A DNA stretch of 64,000 nucleotides. Source: JBBQZO01 sp038207625 (GTDB taxonomy: Bacteria > Pseudomonadota > Gammaproteobacteria > Burkholderiales > Burkholderiaceae_D). The notes under the pieces were generated by a model. It saw only the letters and a program-made list of their open reading frames with translations. It had not been told where the DNA came from and searched no databases. The stretch lies in NCBI GenBank assembly GCA_038207625.1, contig JBBQZO010000021.1, positions 1 to 64,000 of the forward strand, in the 5' to 3' direction. Positions 29,080-37,782 of the stretch are shown piece after piece (the first letter of the stretch is position 1; every line of letters starts with the position of its first letter). The position numbers and the translations under genes are program-made.

Positions 29080-29454
29080 ATGGCGCAGCGTTCTATCGGA
29101 GCGGGCCTTGCGCTGGCATTTTTCGCCGGCTTGACGGGCGCTGCCCTGAGCGGGCGCATCTCGCTCGTCGTGCCGGTGTTTTACGGCATGGCGAGCGCGC
29201 TCACCTTTGTTGCCTACGCGCGTGACAAGGCGGCGGCGCGGCGCCACCAATGGCGCACGCGCGAGACCAGCTTGCACTTGCTCGGTGTGTGCGGCGGCTG
29301 GCCGGGCGCCTTGCTGGCGCAATCGCTGCTGCGTCACAAGTCCAGCAAGCCAGCGTTCCAGAGTGTTTCATATGTCACCGCGCTGCTCAACTGCGGCGTG
29401 CTGATCGCTTTGTTCGGGGCGCAGACGGGCCCCTTGCTGCACCTGCCCGCTTAA
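29080..29454 (+). CDS. DUF1294 family membrane protein
   Basis: A 124-residue protein with three to four hydrophobic segments. The DUF1294 signature is present (YARDKAAARRHQWRTRETSL followed by HLLGVCGGWPGALLAQ). Function unknown. It starts 4 nt after the aqpZ stop, suggesting one transcript. Its 3' end overlaps the open frame of the broken cation-efflux gene on the other strand. Confidence 0.85.
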   Translation: MAQRSIGAGLALAFFAGLTGAALSGRISLVVPVFYGMASALTFVAYARDKAAARRHQWRTRETSLHLLGVCGGWPGALLAQSLLRHKSSKPAFQSVSYVTALLNCGVLIALFGAQTGPLLHLPA

Positions 29455-29890
29455 GCCAGTGCGGCGTACGGGCCAGTTCTGCCTGCCGCGTGACATGGTC
29501 GATGCCGTGGGGCGCCAACGGCATCACCTGGTCCGCCGCCAGCACCTGCGCCCAGGTGCTTAAATCGTCGATATCCAGATGGCCGGTCAGCGCGGCCTGG
29601 GCTGGCGACATGTCCCGCACATGCAGCTCATACACCGACACCACGCCGGGCAGTGTCGCCAGACCGGCGCCGACTGCGAGATAGTCGATTTGATGCGGCA
29701 CACCTTCCATCAGGAAATGAGACGACTCGGCCAGGATGGCGCCGGTCGACTTCAATAGCAGCGGCGAGACGAACCTCGACAGCCGCGGATCGATCCGCAT
29801 CCAGCCGCCCAGATGAATCACGGCGCCGAAGCCGGCCGCCACGTCGACGACGGCGAGCGCCGCTCTCTGCACCAGCGCCCACACCAGCAC
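29455..29890 (-). pseudogene. 3' remnant of a cation diffusion facilitator gene
   Basis: The frame from 29890 codes the last two membrane helices (residues about 1-60: WMRIDPRLSRFVSPLLL) and the cytoplasmic C-terminal domain (SVYELHVRDMSPAQAALTGH, then GIDHVTRQAEL) of a CzcD-type CDF exporter. The first four helices are missing. Upstream, 29900-30000 holds a His-rich reading (IHAHKSGA, LPGHHEGD) ended by a TGA, perhaps part of the histidine loop of the same gene. The frame runs on to 29387 across the 3' end of the DUF1294 gene, so the original stop also seems lost. Confidence 0.65.
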
Positions 29891-30128
29891 GCTCTGACGT
29901 CACCCCTCGGCATCGCGGACGTGTTTGGCGTCGCCCTCGTGATGGCCGGGCAGATGGGCGGAGGAGGGGGCGCCGCTTTTGTGTGCGTGGATGGTGATCG
30001 ATCGTGCCAGGGGCGCCATCGGCGCGCATGGGCACGCTGTCGATACGCGTACTCATTGCATCGCCCGGCGGCCAACGGCAGGCAGTTCGTGCGCCACGCC
30101 ACGCCCGGCGCGTAGCCTAAAACAGCGC

Positions 30129-30157
30129 TTGTACTTTTCGCTTTGGCTCTCTATAAT
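30129..30157 (+). promoter_or_regulatory. sigma-70 promoter of the tRNA-Val genes
   Basis: TTGTAC at 30129-30134, a 17-nt spacer, and a perfect TATAAT at 30152-30157. The tRNA begins 11 nt further on, consistent with a very short leader. Confidence 0.85.
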
Positions 30158-30167
30158 GCTGGTCTTC

Positions 30168-30244
30168 GGGCGGTTAGTTCAGCTGGTTAGAATACTTGGT
30201 CGACATCCAAGGGGTCGGGGATTCGAATTCCTCACCGCCCACCA
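30168..30244 (+). tRNA. tRNA-Val (GAC), copy 1
   Basis: Complete 77-nt cloverleaf with CCA encoded. Acceptor stem GGGCGGT/ACCGCCC, anticodon stem CTTGG/CCAAG, T-loop TTCGAAT. Anticodon GAC at 30202-30204, discriminator A. Position 33 is C (loop TCGACAT) instead of the nearly universal T. Confidence 0.9.
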
Positions 30245-30351
30245 GAATACAGAAATATGCGGGATGCGCCGGCAACGGCGCAGGCAATAACTGCCAAAGT
30301 GTGATGTGCGGCTCAATGGGGCGATGTCAGCTTCGGGCGGTGCAAGTTTTA

Positions 30352-30428
30352 GGGCGGTTAGTTCAGCTGGTTAGAATACTTGGTCGACATCCAAGGGGTC
30401 GGGGATTCGAATTCCTCACCGCCCACCA
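30352..30428 (+). tRNA. tRNA-Val (GAC), copy 2
   Basis: Identical to copy 1 over all 77 nt, including C33 and encoded CCA. It lies 107 nt downstream with no good promoter between, so both are probably processed from one precursor ended at 30535-30561. Confidence 0.9.
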
Positions 30429-30534
30429 GAATGCAGTGCAAAGCGAGAAAGGCACACCGATCATGACAACGCGAACTACTACCAGTGTTTGGGAGTGACG
30501 CTAGTCTCGGTGTTTTCTTTGCTCGAATGAAAAC

Positions 30535-30561
30535 AAAACGCGGCTAGCCCGCGTTTTTTTT
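30535..30561 (+). terminator. terminator of the tRNA-Val transcript
   Basis: Stem AAAACGCGG/CCGCGTTTT with a 5-nt loop CTAGC followed by further T. It separates the tRNAs from thrS 70 nt downstream. Confidence 0.85.
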
Positions 30562-30633
30562 CGTCCGCTTTTTTTGCTTGTTCAATTTAATCGTTTCGTT
30601 CACCTGGCGCCGAGCGCCGCAATGGAGATCAGT

Positions 30634-32541
30634 ATGCTTACAGTCCGACTTCCCGATGGTTCCGAACGTCAGTTCGAAGGCCCGGTTACCGTAGCTCAGG
30701 TGGCGGCAAGCATTGGCGCCGGCCTGGCGAAAGCCGCGCTGGCCGGCAAGGTCGACGGTCGCGTGGTCGATACCTCCTACCTGATCGCGCAAAACGCCGA
30801 TCTGGCCATCATTACCGACAAGGATCCGGAAGGTCTGGATGTGATTCGTCACTCGACCGCCCACTTGCTCGCTTACGCGGTGAAGAGCTTGTTTCCGGAC
30901 GCGCAAGTGACGATCGGCCCGGTCATCGAGAACGGCTTCTACTACGATTTTTCGTACAAGCGCCCGTTCACGCCGGAAGATCTGGTGTTGATCGAGAAGA
31001 AAATGGCCGAGCTGGCCAAAAAAGACGAGATCGTCACGCGCCAGGTCATGCCGCGCGACGAGGCGATCGCCTATTTCCTGTCGATCGGCGAAGCGTACAA
31101 GGCCGAGTTGATCGGTGCGATTCCCGCTGACCAGGAAGTGTCGCTGTACACCGAGGGCACGTTCACCGATCTGTGCCGCGGCCCGCACGTGCCGTCGACC
31201 GGCAAGCTGAAAGTATTCAAGCTGATGAAGCTGGCCGGCGCCTACTGGCGCGGCGACTCCAAGAACGAGATGCTGCAACGCGTGTACGGCACCGCCTGGG
31301 TCAAGAAGGAAGATCAAGAGCTGTACCTGCACAACCTGGAAGAAGCGGAAAAGCGCGACCACCGCAAGCTGGGCAAGCAACTGGACTTCTTCCACTTTCA
31401 GGACGAAGCGCCAGGCCTGATTTTCTGGCATCCAAAAGGCTGGACCATCTGGCAGCAAGTCGAGCAATACATGCGCGCGGCCTATCAGTTGAATGGCTAC
31501 CAGGAAGTGAAGGCGCCGCAGATTCTGGATCGCTCGCTGTGGGAGAAAACCGGCCACTGGGACAACTACCGCGACAACATGTTCGTCACCGAGTCGGAAA
31601 ACCGTTCGTATGCGTTGAAGCCGATGAACTGCCCGGGCCACATCCAGATTTTCGGCTCCAACATGCGCAGCTACCGCGACCTGCCGCTGCGCTACGGCGA
31701 GTTCGGTCAATGCCACCGCAATGAGCCGTCTGGCGCCTTGCACGGCATCATGCGCGTGCGCGGTTTCACCCAGGACGATGGTCACATCTTCTGCACCGAA
31801 GAGCAGATCGAGCCGGAAGTGACGGCCTTCCACGCGCAGGCGATGAAAGTCTACGGCGACTTCGGCTTCACCAACATCGAAGTCAAGCTGGCGCTGCGTC
31901 CGGACAACCGGATCGGCTCGGAGGAGGCATGGGATCGCTCGGAAGAGGCGCTGCGTTCGGCGCTGCGCGCCTGCGGCGTCGAATGGACCGAGTTGCCGGG
32001 CGAAGGCGCGTTCTACGGCCCGAAAATCGAATACCACCTCAAAGACAGTCTCGGCCGTCCATGGCAGGTCGGCACCGTGCAGATCGACCCGTCGATGCCG
32101 GAGCGTCTGGGCGCCGAATACGTGGCCGACGACAACACCCGCAAAGTGCCAATGATGCTGCACCGTGCCATCGTCGGTTCGCTCGAGCGCTTCATCGGCA
32201 TCCTGATCGAGAACTACGCCGGCGCGCTGCCGATGTGGCTGGCGCCCGTGCAAGTGGCAGTGCTCAATATCTCCGACGCGCAGGCTGAATATACGCAGAA
32301 AATAACAACAGAATTGCGCAAAGCGGGCTTTCGCGTTCACGCTGATTTGCGCAACGAGAAGATAACCTATAAAATACGCGAGCATTCCGTCCAAAAACTA
32401 CCGTACATTCTGGTGGTTGGCGACAAAGAACGGGATGCCAACACTGTGGCCGTGCGAGCCCGTGGCAATCTCGATCTGGGCGTCATGTCCATCGAAGCCC
32501 TGGTGGAGCGCCTCAAACACGAGGTCGACTCCAAAGCTTGA
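30634..32541 (+). CDS. thrS: threonyl-tRNA synthetase
   Basis: Class II synthetase of 635 residues charging tRNA-Thr. An N-terminal TGS domain (1-60), an SAD editing domain (about 65-225), a catalytic core with zinc ligands Cys in MNCPGH (~333), His in DDGHIF and His in MLHRAIVGS, and a C-terminal anticodon domain (from ~540). Motif 2 is HRNEPSGALHG. Start ATG at 30634 follows GGAG by 6 nt; an earlier in-frame start at 30574 is not needed. First gene of the conserved thrS-infC-rpmI-rplT-pheST-ihfA block. Confidence 0.97.
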   Translation: MLTVRLPDGSERQFEGPVTVAQVAASIGAGLAKAALAGKVDGRVVDTSYLIAQNADLAIITDKDPEGLDVIRHSTAHLLAYAVKSLFPDAQVTIGPVIENGFYYDFSYKRPFTPEDLVLIEKKMAELAKKDEIVTRQVMPRDEAIAYFLSIGEAYKAELIGAIPADQEVSLYTEGTFTDLCRGPHVPSTGKLKVFKLMKLAGAYWRGDSKNEMLQRVYGTAWVKKEDQELYLHNLEEAEKRDHRKLGKQLDFFHFQDEAPGLIFWHPKGWTIWQQVEQYMRAAYQLNGYQEVKAPQILDRSLWEKTGHWDNYRDNMFVTESENRSYALKPMNCPGHIQIFGSNMRSYRDLPLRYGEFGQCHRNEPSGALHGIMRVRGFTQDDGHIFCTEEQIEPEVTAFHAQAMKVYGDFGFTNIEVKLALRPDNRIGSEEAWDRSEEALRSALRACGVEWTELPGEGAFYGPKIEYHLKDSLGRPWQVGTVQIDPSMPERLGAEYVADDNTRKVPMMLHRAIVGSLERFIGILIENYAGALPMWLAPVQVAVLNISDAQAEYTQKITTELRKAGFRVHADLRNEKITYKIREHSVQKLPYILVVGDKERDANTVAVRARGNLDLGVMSIEALVERLKHEVDSKA

Positions 32542-32595
32542 TGAGGATAATTCCTCGCAGCGCGGCTCTCTTCAAGACATTTAAAGGAAATTACA

Positions 32596-33117
32596 ATAGC
32601 TACTGACAAGTCGCATCGCATCAACGGCGAGATCACCGCCCCTGAAATGCGTTTAAGTGGGGTCGACAACGAGCCGCTCGGTATCGTTAGTCTGGCTGAT
32701 GCCTTCCGCCTGGCAGAAGAGGCGAATGTGGACCTGGTGGAGATTGCGCCGACTGCGCAGCCACCAGTTTGCCGTTTGATGGACTACGGCAAGTTCAAGT
32801 ACTCCGAGCAGAAGAAGGCCCACGAAGCGAAGCTGAAGCAAAAGATCATCCTCGTGAAGGAAGTTAAATTCCGTCCGGGTACCGATGATGGCGATTACAA
32901 CATCAAGCTGCGCAACCTGATCAAGTTCCTCGACGAGGGCGACAAGACCAAGATCACGCTGCGTTTCCGTGGTCGTGAGATGGCCCACCAGGACATCGGT
33001 TTTCGCATGCTCGAACGTCTGAAGGCCGATCTGGAGCCGTACGGCCAGGTCGAGCAGTTCCCCAAGATGGAAGGGCGCCAGATGATCATGGTGCTGTCGC
33101 CGAAGAAGAAGAAGTAA
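32596..33117 (+). CDS. infC: translation initiation factor IF-3, AUA start
   Basis: IF-3 binds the 30S subunit, prevents premature 50S joining and rejects non-canonical start codons. The mature-like sequence ATDKSHRINGEITAPEMRL begins right after an ATA codon at 32596, and AAAGGA lies 7 nt upstream. The first ATG (32647) would delete the conserved RINGEI segment. An in-frame ATT at 32590 is another non-AUG option but is too close to the ribosome site. Start at ATA gives 173 residues, the usual family length. A rare start codon lets IF-3 repress its own translation, known for E. coli infC (AUU). The gene follows thrS after 54 nt. Confidence 0.93.
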   Translation: MATDKSHRINGEITAPEMRLSGVDNEPLGIVSLADAFRLAEEANVDLVEIAPTAQPPVCRLMDYGKFKYSEQKKAHEAKLKQKIILVKEVKFRPGTDDGDYNIKLRNLIKFLDEGDKTKITLRFRGREMAHQDIGFRMLERLKADLEPYGQVEQFPKMEGRQMIMVLSPKKKK

Positions 33118-33138
33118 CAACGGTTAGGAATAACCAGG

Positions 33139-33187
33139 GTCAGAGTCGAATTGTTTTGCAACTTTTCGAGCGCTGACTCTTATTTTT
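33139..33187 (+). terminator. possible terminator after infC
   Basis: Imperfect stem: GTCAG and TCGAA (33139-33150) pair with TTCGA and CTGAC (33165-33177) around a small internal bulge, followed by TCTTATTTTT. If active, part of rpmI-rplT expression comes from another promoter. Confidence 0.45.
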
Positions 33188-33256
33188 CGTCGCAGCAGCA
33201 AAAAAAGAAGTAAAATAGCGCTCCCGATACGTCGGGGCGTTGTACAGAATCTGCCG

Positions 33257-33311
33257 AGGCAGTCCAGCGATGGGCTGCCTTTGCGATTGTAGGCGACTCG
33301 CATCGCCTACA
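33257..33311 (+). promoter_or_regulatory. two-hairpin leader upstream of rpmI-rplT
   Basis: Two adjacent 9-bp hairpins: 33257-33265 with 33272-33280 (one T-G pair, 6-nt loop) and a perfect one, 33288-33296 with 33303-33311 (6-nt loop). Both lie in the 286-bp non-coding leader and the second is followed by A, not T, so it is not a plus-strand terminator. L20 is known to repress its own operon by binding leader RNA in other bacteria; a similar role here is inference. Confidence 0.5.
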
Positions 33312-33403
33312 AAAACAAGTGAAAGCAGGCATCTAAGCGCAGCATCTTGTTGCCACCTGCAATCCTGTTAGAAATGGAGCTGTCCGAACAAGGACAGAAT
33401 GCT

Positions 33404-33601
33404 ATGCCTAAGATGAAAACCAAAAGCTCCGCGAAAAAACGTTTTCGCGTGCGTCCAGGTGGAACTGTCAAATGTGGTCACGCTTTCAAGCGCCACATCC
33501 TGACCAAGAAATCTACCAAAGTCAAGCGTCAACTGCGCGGTATCACGAACGTAAATGCTGCTGACGTCTCATCCGTCAAACGCATGATGCCGACGGCTTA
33601 A
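33404..33601 (+). CDS. rpmI: 50S ribosomal protein L35
   Basis: A 65-residue basic protein of the large ribosomal subunit. MPKMKTKSSAKKRFRV is the conserved L35 start, at the ATG at 33404, with AGGA 9 nt upstream. Upstream in-frame codons (from 33347) are not conserved-looking. Followed after 21 nt by rplT. Confidence 0.97.
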   Translation: MPKMKTKSSAKKRFRVRPGGTVKCGHAFKRHILTKKSTKVKRQLRGITNVNAADVSSVKRMMPTA

Positions 33602-33622
33602 TCTCACAACTAAGGAGTTACT

Positions 33623-33982
33623 ATGCCTAGAGTAAAACGTGGGGTTACAGCTCGTGCCCGTCATAAAAAAATTCTTGTCCAAGCTAAAGGCTACCGTGGT
33701 CGCCGCAGCAAGGTATACCGCGTTGCCAAGCAAGCAGTCATGCGCGCTGGTCAATACGCTTACCGCGATCGCCGCAACAAGAAGCGCGTATTCCGTCGTT
33801 TGTGGATTGCCCGTATCAATGCGGCATCCCGTGAACATGGCGTGACGTACAGCGTGTTCATGAACGGCTTGAAAAAAGCATCGATCGAACTGGACCGTAA
33901 AGTCCTGGCCGATATGGCAGTGATGGACAAGCCGGCGTTCGCCGCGATTGTCAACACGGTCAAAGCAATTATCGCTGCGTAA
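33623..33982 (+). CDS. rplT: 50S ribosomal protein L20
   Basis: A 119-residue 23S rRNA-binding assembly protein. The N-terminal extension (MPRVKRGVTARARHKKIL) and globular C-terminal part match the family in full. TAAGGAG precedes the ATG. L20 is also the usual autorepressor of rpmI-rplT. Confidence 0.98.
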   Translation: MPRVKRGVTARARHKKILVQAKGYRGRRSKVYRVAKQAVMRAGQYAYRDRRNKKRVFRRLWIARINAASREHGVTYSVFMNGLKKASIELDRKVLADMAVMDKPAFAAIVNTVKAIIAA

Positions 33983-34027
33983 GCTGCGGTCATTGTCAGC
34001 GTCGTCCACGGACGGCGCGAAAAGAGC

Positions 34028-34060
34028 GGGGCAGAGGGTCAAACCTGTGCCCCGTTTTTG
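34028..34060 (+). terminator. terminator or attenuator between rplT and pheS
   Basis: CGGGGCA (34028-34034) pairs with TGCCCCG (34049-34055), extended by AGG/CCT inside, followed by five T. No Phe-rich leader peptide is visible between 33983 and 34131, so a pheM-like attenuator is not supported. Confidence 0.8.
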
Positions 34061-34131
34061 ATTGTTGGAGCCGTTTGCACATTGCGCGGCCCGGTACCAG
34101 TGAATCGTTTTCCCACAACAGGAAACACTGC

Positions 34132-35148
34132 ATGAACTCCCTAGAAGAACTCGTCGTCTCGGCCCAGGCTGACTTTATCGCCGCCGAAGATGCAGCAGCA
34201 CTTGAAAACGCCAAAGCCAAGTACCTTGGCAAGACCGGCCAGATTACCGAACAAATGAAAGGCCTGGGCAAGCTCGGGCCGGACGAACGCAAGGCGCAGG
34301 GCGCCCTGATCAATGGCGCCAAAGAACGCATCGAAGCCGCACTGACGGCGCGCCGCGACGCGCTCGCCGACGCACAACTGCAATTGCGCTTGAGCGCCGA
34401 GGCGATCGACGTCAGCCTGCCGGGTCGCGGGCGCGCCATGGGCGGCCTGCATCCTGTGATGCGCACCTGGGAGCGGGTCGAAGAAATCTTCCGCTCGATC
34501 GGTTTCGATGTGGCCGACGGCCCCGAGATCGAAAACGACTGGACCAACTTCACGGCGCTCAACAGCCCGGAAAACCATCCGGCCCGTTCGATGCAGGATA
34601 CCTTCTACGTCGAAGGCAATGACAGCACCGGCAAGCCTTTGCTGTTGCGCACTCACACCAGCCCGATGCAAGTGCGCTACGCGCGCACCCATACGCCGCC
34701 GATCAAGGTCATCGCGCCGGGCCGCACCTACCGCGTCGACAGCGATGCGACGCACTCGCCGATGTTCCACCAGGTCGAAGGTCTGTGGATTGCCGAGGAC
34801 ATCAGCTTCGCCGACCTGAAGGGCGTCTACCTGAACTTCGTCAAGGCCTTCTTCGAAACCGACGACTTGCAGGTGCGTTTCCGTCCGTCCTACTTCCCGT
34901 TCACGGAACCGTCGGCCGAGATCGACATTGCTTTCGGCAGCGGCCCTTTGAAAGGGCGCTGGCTGGAAGTGTCGGGCGCCGGCCAGGTGCATCCTACCGT
35001 GGTCAAGAATTTCGGCCTCGATCCTGAACGTTTCATCGGCTTCGCGTTCGGCTCCGGCCTGGAACGCCTGACGATGCTGCGCTACGGCATCAACGATCTG
35101 CGACTGTTCTACGAAGGCGATCTGCGCTTCCTGAAACAGTTCAACTGA
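34132..35148 (+). CDS. pheS: phenylalanyl-tRNA synthetase alpha subunit
   Basis: Catalytic alpha subunit (338 residues) of the (alpha beta)2 enzyme. An N-terminal coiled coil (1-90) precedes the class II core: HPVMRTWERVEEIF, motif 2 region with THTSPMQVRYA, and motif 3 in GFAFGSGLERLTMLRYGI. Start ATG at 34132 follows AGGAAA. The beta subunit follows 80 nt downstream. Confidence 0.97.
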   Translation: MNSLEELVVSAQADFIAAEDAAALENAKAKYLGKTGQITEQMKGLGKLGPDERKAQGALINGAKERIEAALTARRDALADAQLQLRLSAEAIDVSLPGRGRAMGGLHPVMRTWERVEEIFRSIGFDVADGPEIENDWTNFTALNSPENHPARSMQDTFYVEGNDSTGKPLLLRTHTSPMQVRYARTHTPPIKVIAPGRTYRVDSDATHSPMFHQVEGLWIAEDISFADLKGVYLNFVKAFFETDDLQVRFRPSYFPFTEPSAEIDIAFGSGPLKGRWLEVSGAGQVHPTVVKNFGLDPERFIGFAFGSGLERLTMLRYGINDLRLFYEGDLRFLKQFN

Positions 35149-35228
35149 TTCCCATTTGATACGGTGTGGTGCGCTTTTCCGCGCCGCGCCGCTCCCAGAC
35201 TATTTCTTTGCCTCTGAAGGCTACGATT

Positions 35229-37655
35229 ATGCAATTTTCCGAAAACTGGCTCCGCACGATGGTCGATCCGAAGATGACTTCGGACGAGCTGTCCCACCTG
35301 TTGACGATGTCCGGTCTCGAAGTGGAAGAAGTCGAAGCGGTCGCGCCGCCATTCTCGAACGTGGTGGTGGCCGAAGTGCTCGAAGTGCAAAAGCACCCGA
35401 ATGCCGACCGCCTGAACGTGTGCAAGGTCAACGTGGGCACCGGCACGCTGCTCAACATCGTGTGCGGCGCGCCCAACGTGCGCGCGGGCATGAAGGCCGT
35501 GTGCGCGATGGCCGGCGCGATCCTGCCTCCTGGTGCGGACGGCAAGCCGTTCGAAATCAAGGTTGGCGAGCTGCGCGGCGTCGAGTCGCAAGGCATGATG
35601 TGCTCGGCGCGCGAACTGAAGTTGTCGGAAGAAAGCGCCGGTCTGCTCGAGTTGCCTAGCGACGCGCCGGTGGGCCAGAACATCCGCGACTACTACGCGC
35701 TCAACGACCTCAAGTTCACCATCAAGCTCACGCCGAACAAGGCCGATTGCCTGTCCGTGCTGGGTGTGGCGCGCGAAGTGTCGGCGCTGACCGGCACGCC
35801 GCTGCACCACCCGCAATATAAAATCGCGCCCGTCACCAGCGCCGAGATCCTGCCCGTCAAGATCAGCGCGCCGGACTTGTGCGGTCGTTTCACCGGTCGT
35901 GTCATCCACGGCCTGAACGCCAAGGCGGCCACGCCCGACTGGATGAAGCAGCGCCTGGAGCGCAGCGGCCAGCGCCCCCTGTCGGCGCTGATCGATATCT
36001 CCAACTACGTGATGCTCGAACTGGGCCGTCCATCGCACGTGTTCGACCTGGCCAAGATTCACGGCGGTCTGAACGTGCGCTGGGGCAAAGCGGGCGAGAC
36101 TGTCAAACTACTCAACGGCAACACCGTGGCGGTCGACGAATGGATTGGCGTCATCGCCGACGACAATGCGATCGAATCGCTGGCCGGCATCATGGGCGGC
36201 GACGCCAGTTCGGTGTCGCTGGAGACGGAAAACATCTACCTTGAAGCGGCGTTCTGGTGGCCGGACGCGATCCAGGGCCGCGCGCGCCGTTTCAATTTCT
36301 CCACCGATGCGGCGCACCGGTTCGAGCGCGGCGTCGACTTCGCGACGACGGTCGAGCACATCGAGCGTATCACCGCCTTGATCATCGAAATCTGCGGCAC
36401 CGGCCACACCCAAGTGGGGCCGATCGACGACCAGATCGTCAATCTGCCAAAACGCGAGCCGGTCACGCTGCGCACCGCACGCGCCGAAAAAGTGATCGGC
36501 GTGGCGCTGACCGACGAGATGATCGCCGACATCTTCACCCGTCTGGCGCTGCCGTTTTCGCAGCAGCCGGGCGTGTTTTCGGTGACCTCGCCAAGCTACC
36601 GTTTCGACATCGAGATCGAGGAAGACTTGATCGAGGAAGTGGCGCGCGTATACGGCTTCGAAAACATTCCCGAGCGCCCGCCGGTGGCCGCCAACAAGAT
36701 GCAGATCGCCCCGGAGAACACCCGTTCGCTGTTCGCGGTGCGCCATCAGCTGGCCGACCTGGGTTATCAGGAAGTGGTCAACTTCAGCTTCGTCGAGAGC
36801 GCGTGGGAGCAGGACTTCTGCAATAACGCCGATCCGATCAAACTGCAGAACCCGATCGCCAGCCAGATGAACGTGATGCGCTCGGCGCTGATCGGCAGCC
36901 TGGTCGCCAACGTGCGCTACAACCTGAACCGCAAGGCCGGGCGCGTGCGCGCCTTCGAAGTTGGCGCTATCTTCAAACGCGACGCGTCGGTGGTGGACGG
37001 CGCGCTGACCGTGGCCGGTTTCGACCAGCCAAAACGGGTCGGCGCGATCGCCTACGGTTCGGCCGCCGATGAGCAATGGGGCCAGGCTACCCGCGCGGTC
37101 GACTACTTCGACATCAAGGCTGATCTGGAAGCCTTGTTTGCACCGTTGACGTTGCGCTTTGCCAAACTCGAGCATCCCGCACTGCATCCGGGCCGCTCGG
37201 CCTCGGTCGAACTGAATGGGCAGCTGATCGGTTTCATCGGCGAGTTGCACCCACGCTGGTTGCAGAAATACGACCTGCCGCAAGCGCCGGTGCTGTTCGA
37301 GGTCGATGCGCTCGCCTTGCAGCAACGCGTGGTGCCGCATTACGTCGACATCTCCAAATTTCCGGGCGCCACGCGCGACCTGGCGTTGTTGGTCAAGCAA
37401 GACGTGGCCGCGCAGGATATGCTCGATGTGTTCAACGAGGCCGCGCGAGCTAACCCACACGGCAAGATCGTCCAAGCTATTGTTTTGTTTGATGAATATC
37501 GCGGAAAATGGCTGGAGGCCGACGAAAAAAGTCTTGCTTTCCGCTTTAGCTTACAAGATACTCAAAACACGCTGCAGGATGATGTTGTCGAGGCGGTCAT
37601 GACGGCCGTGGTTGAGGCCGCCAAGCAAAAACACAACGCAAAGTTGCGTTCGTAA
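35229..37655 (+). CDS. pheT: phenylalanyl-tRNA synthetase beta subunit
   Basis: Beta subunit (808 residues) with the N-terminal tRNA-binding/EMAP-like domain (about 40-150), B3/B4 editing domain (about 215-390), B5 domain (about 405-480), catalytic-like core and C-terminal ferredoxin-fold anticodon-binding domain (about 715-808). Start ATG at 35229 (MQFSENWLRTMVDPKM) is the conserved N-terminus. Confidence 0.97.
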   Translation: MQFSENWLRTMVDPKMTSDELSHLLTMSGLEVEEVEAVAPPFSNVVVAEVLEVQKHPNADRLNVCKVNVGTGTLLNIVCGAPNVRAGMKAVCAMAGAILPPGADGKPFEIKVGELRGVESQGMMCSARELKLSEESAGLLELPSDAPVGQNIRDYYALNDLKFTIKLTPNKADCLSVLGVAREVSALTGTPLHHPQYKIAPVTSAEILPVKISAPDLCGRFTGRVIHGLNAKAATPDWMKQRLERSGQRPLSALIDISNYVMLELGRPSHVFDLAKIHGGLNVRWGKAGETVKLLNGNTVAVDEWIGVIADDNAIESLAGIMGGDASSVSLETENIYLEAAFWWPDAIQGRARRFNFSTDAAHRFERGVDFATTVEHIERITALIIEICGTGHTQVGPIDDQIVNLPKREPVTLRTARAEKVIGVALTDEMIADIFTRLALPFSQQPGVFSVTSPSYRFDIEIEEDLIEEVARVYGFENIPERPPVAANKMQIAPENTRSLFAVRHQLADLGYQEVVNFSFVESAWEQDFCNNADPIKLQNPIASQMNVMRSALIGSLVANVRYNLNRKAGRVRAFEVGAIFKRDASVVDGALTVAGFDQPKRVGAIAYGSAADEQWGQATRAVDYFDIKADLEALFAPLTLRFAKLEHPALHPGRSASVELNGQLIGFIGELHPRWLQKYDLPQAPVLFEVDALALQQRVVPHYVDISKFPGATRDLALLVKQDVAAQDMLDVFNEAARANPHGKIVQAIVLFDEYRGKWLEADEKSLAFRFSLQDTQNTLQDDVVEAVMTAVVEAAKQKHNAKLRS

Positions 37656-37782
37656 AACTACCAGGAGTCCGTGATCGGGCTCCATTTTGGTGCAATCAAT
37701 AAGGCAGGGCAGCAAAATTAATAACAACGACGTAGATTCCGCTGTTCTCCAATCGGCACTGGCCGCCGACCTGCATCGCGCG

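Noticed and set aside
30168..30244. tRNA-Asp
   Set aside because: The D-arm looks like tRNA-Asp, but the anticodon is GAC and the discriminator is A, as for valine.
32647..33117. ATG at 32647 as infC start
   Set aside because: It would remove the conserved RINGEI segment, while an ATA with a ribosome site lies 51 nt upstream.
33288..33311. Perfect 9-bp hairpin as a plus-strand terminator
   Set aside because: It is followed by A, not T; kept as leader structure instead.
34028..34131. pheM-type attenuator with Phe leader peptide
   Set aside because: No short frame rich in Phe codons lies before the terminator.
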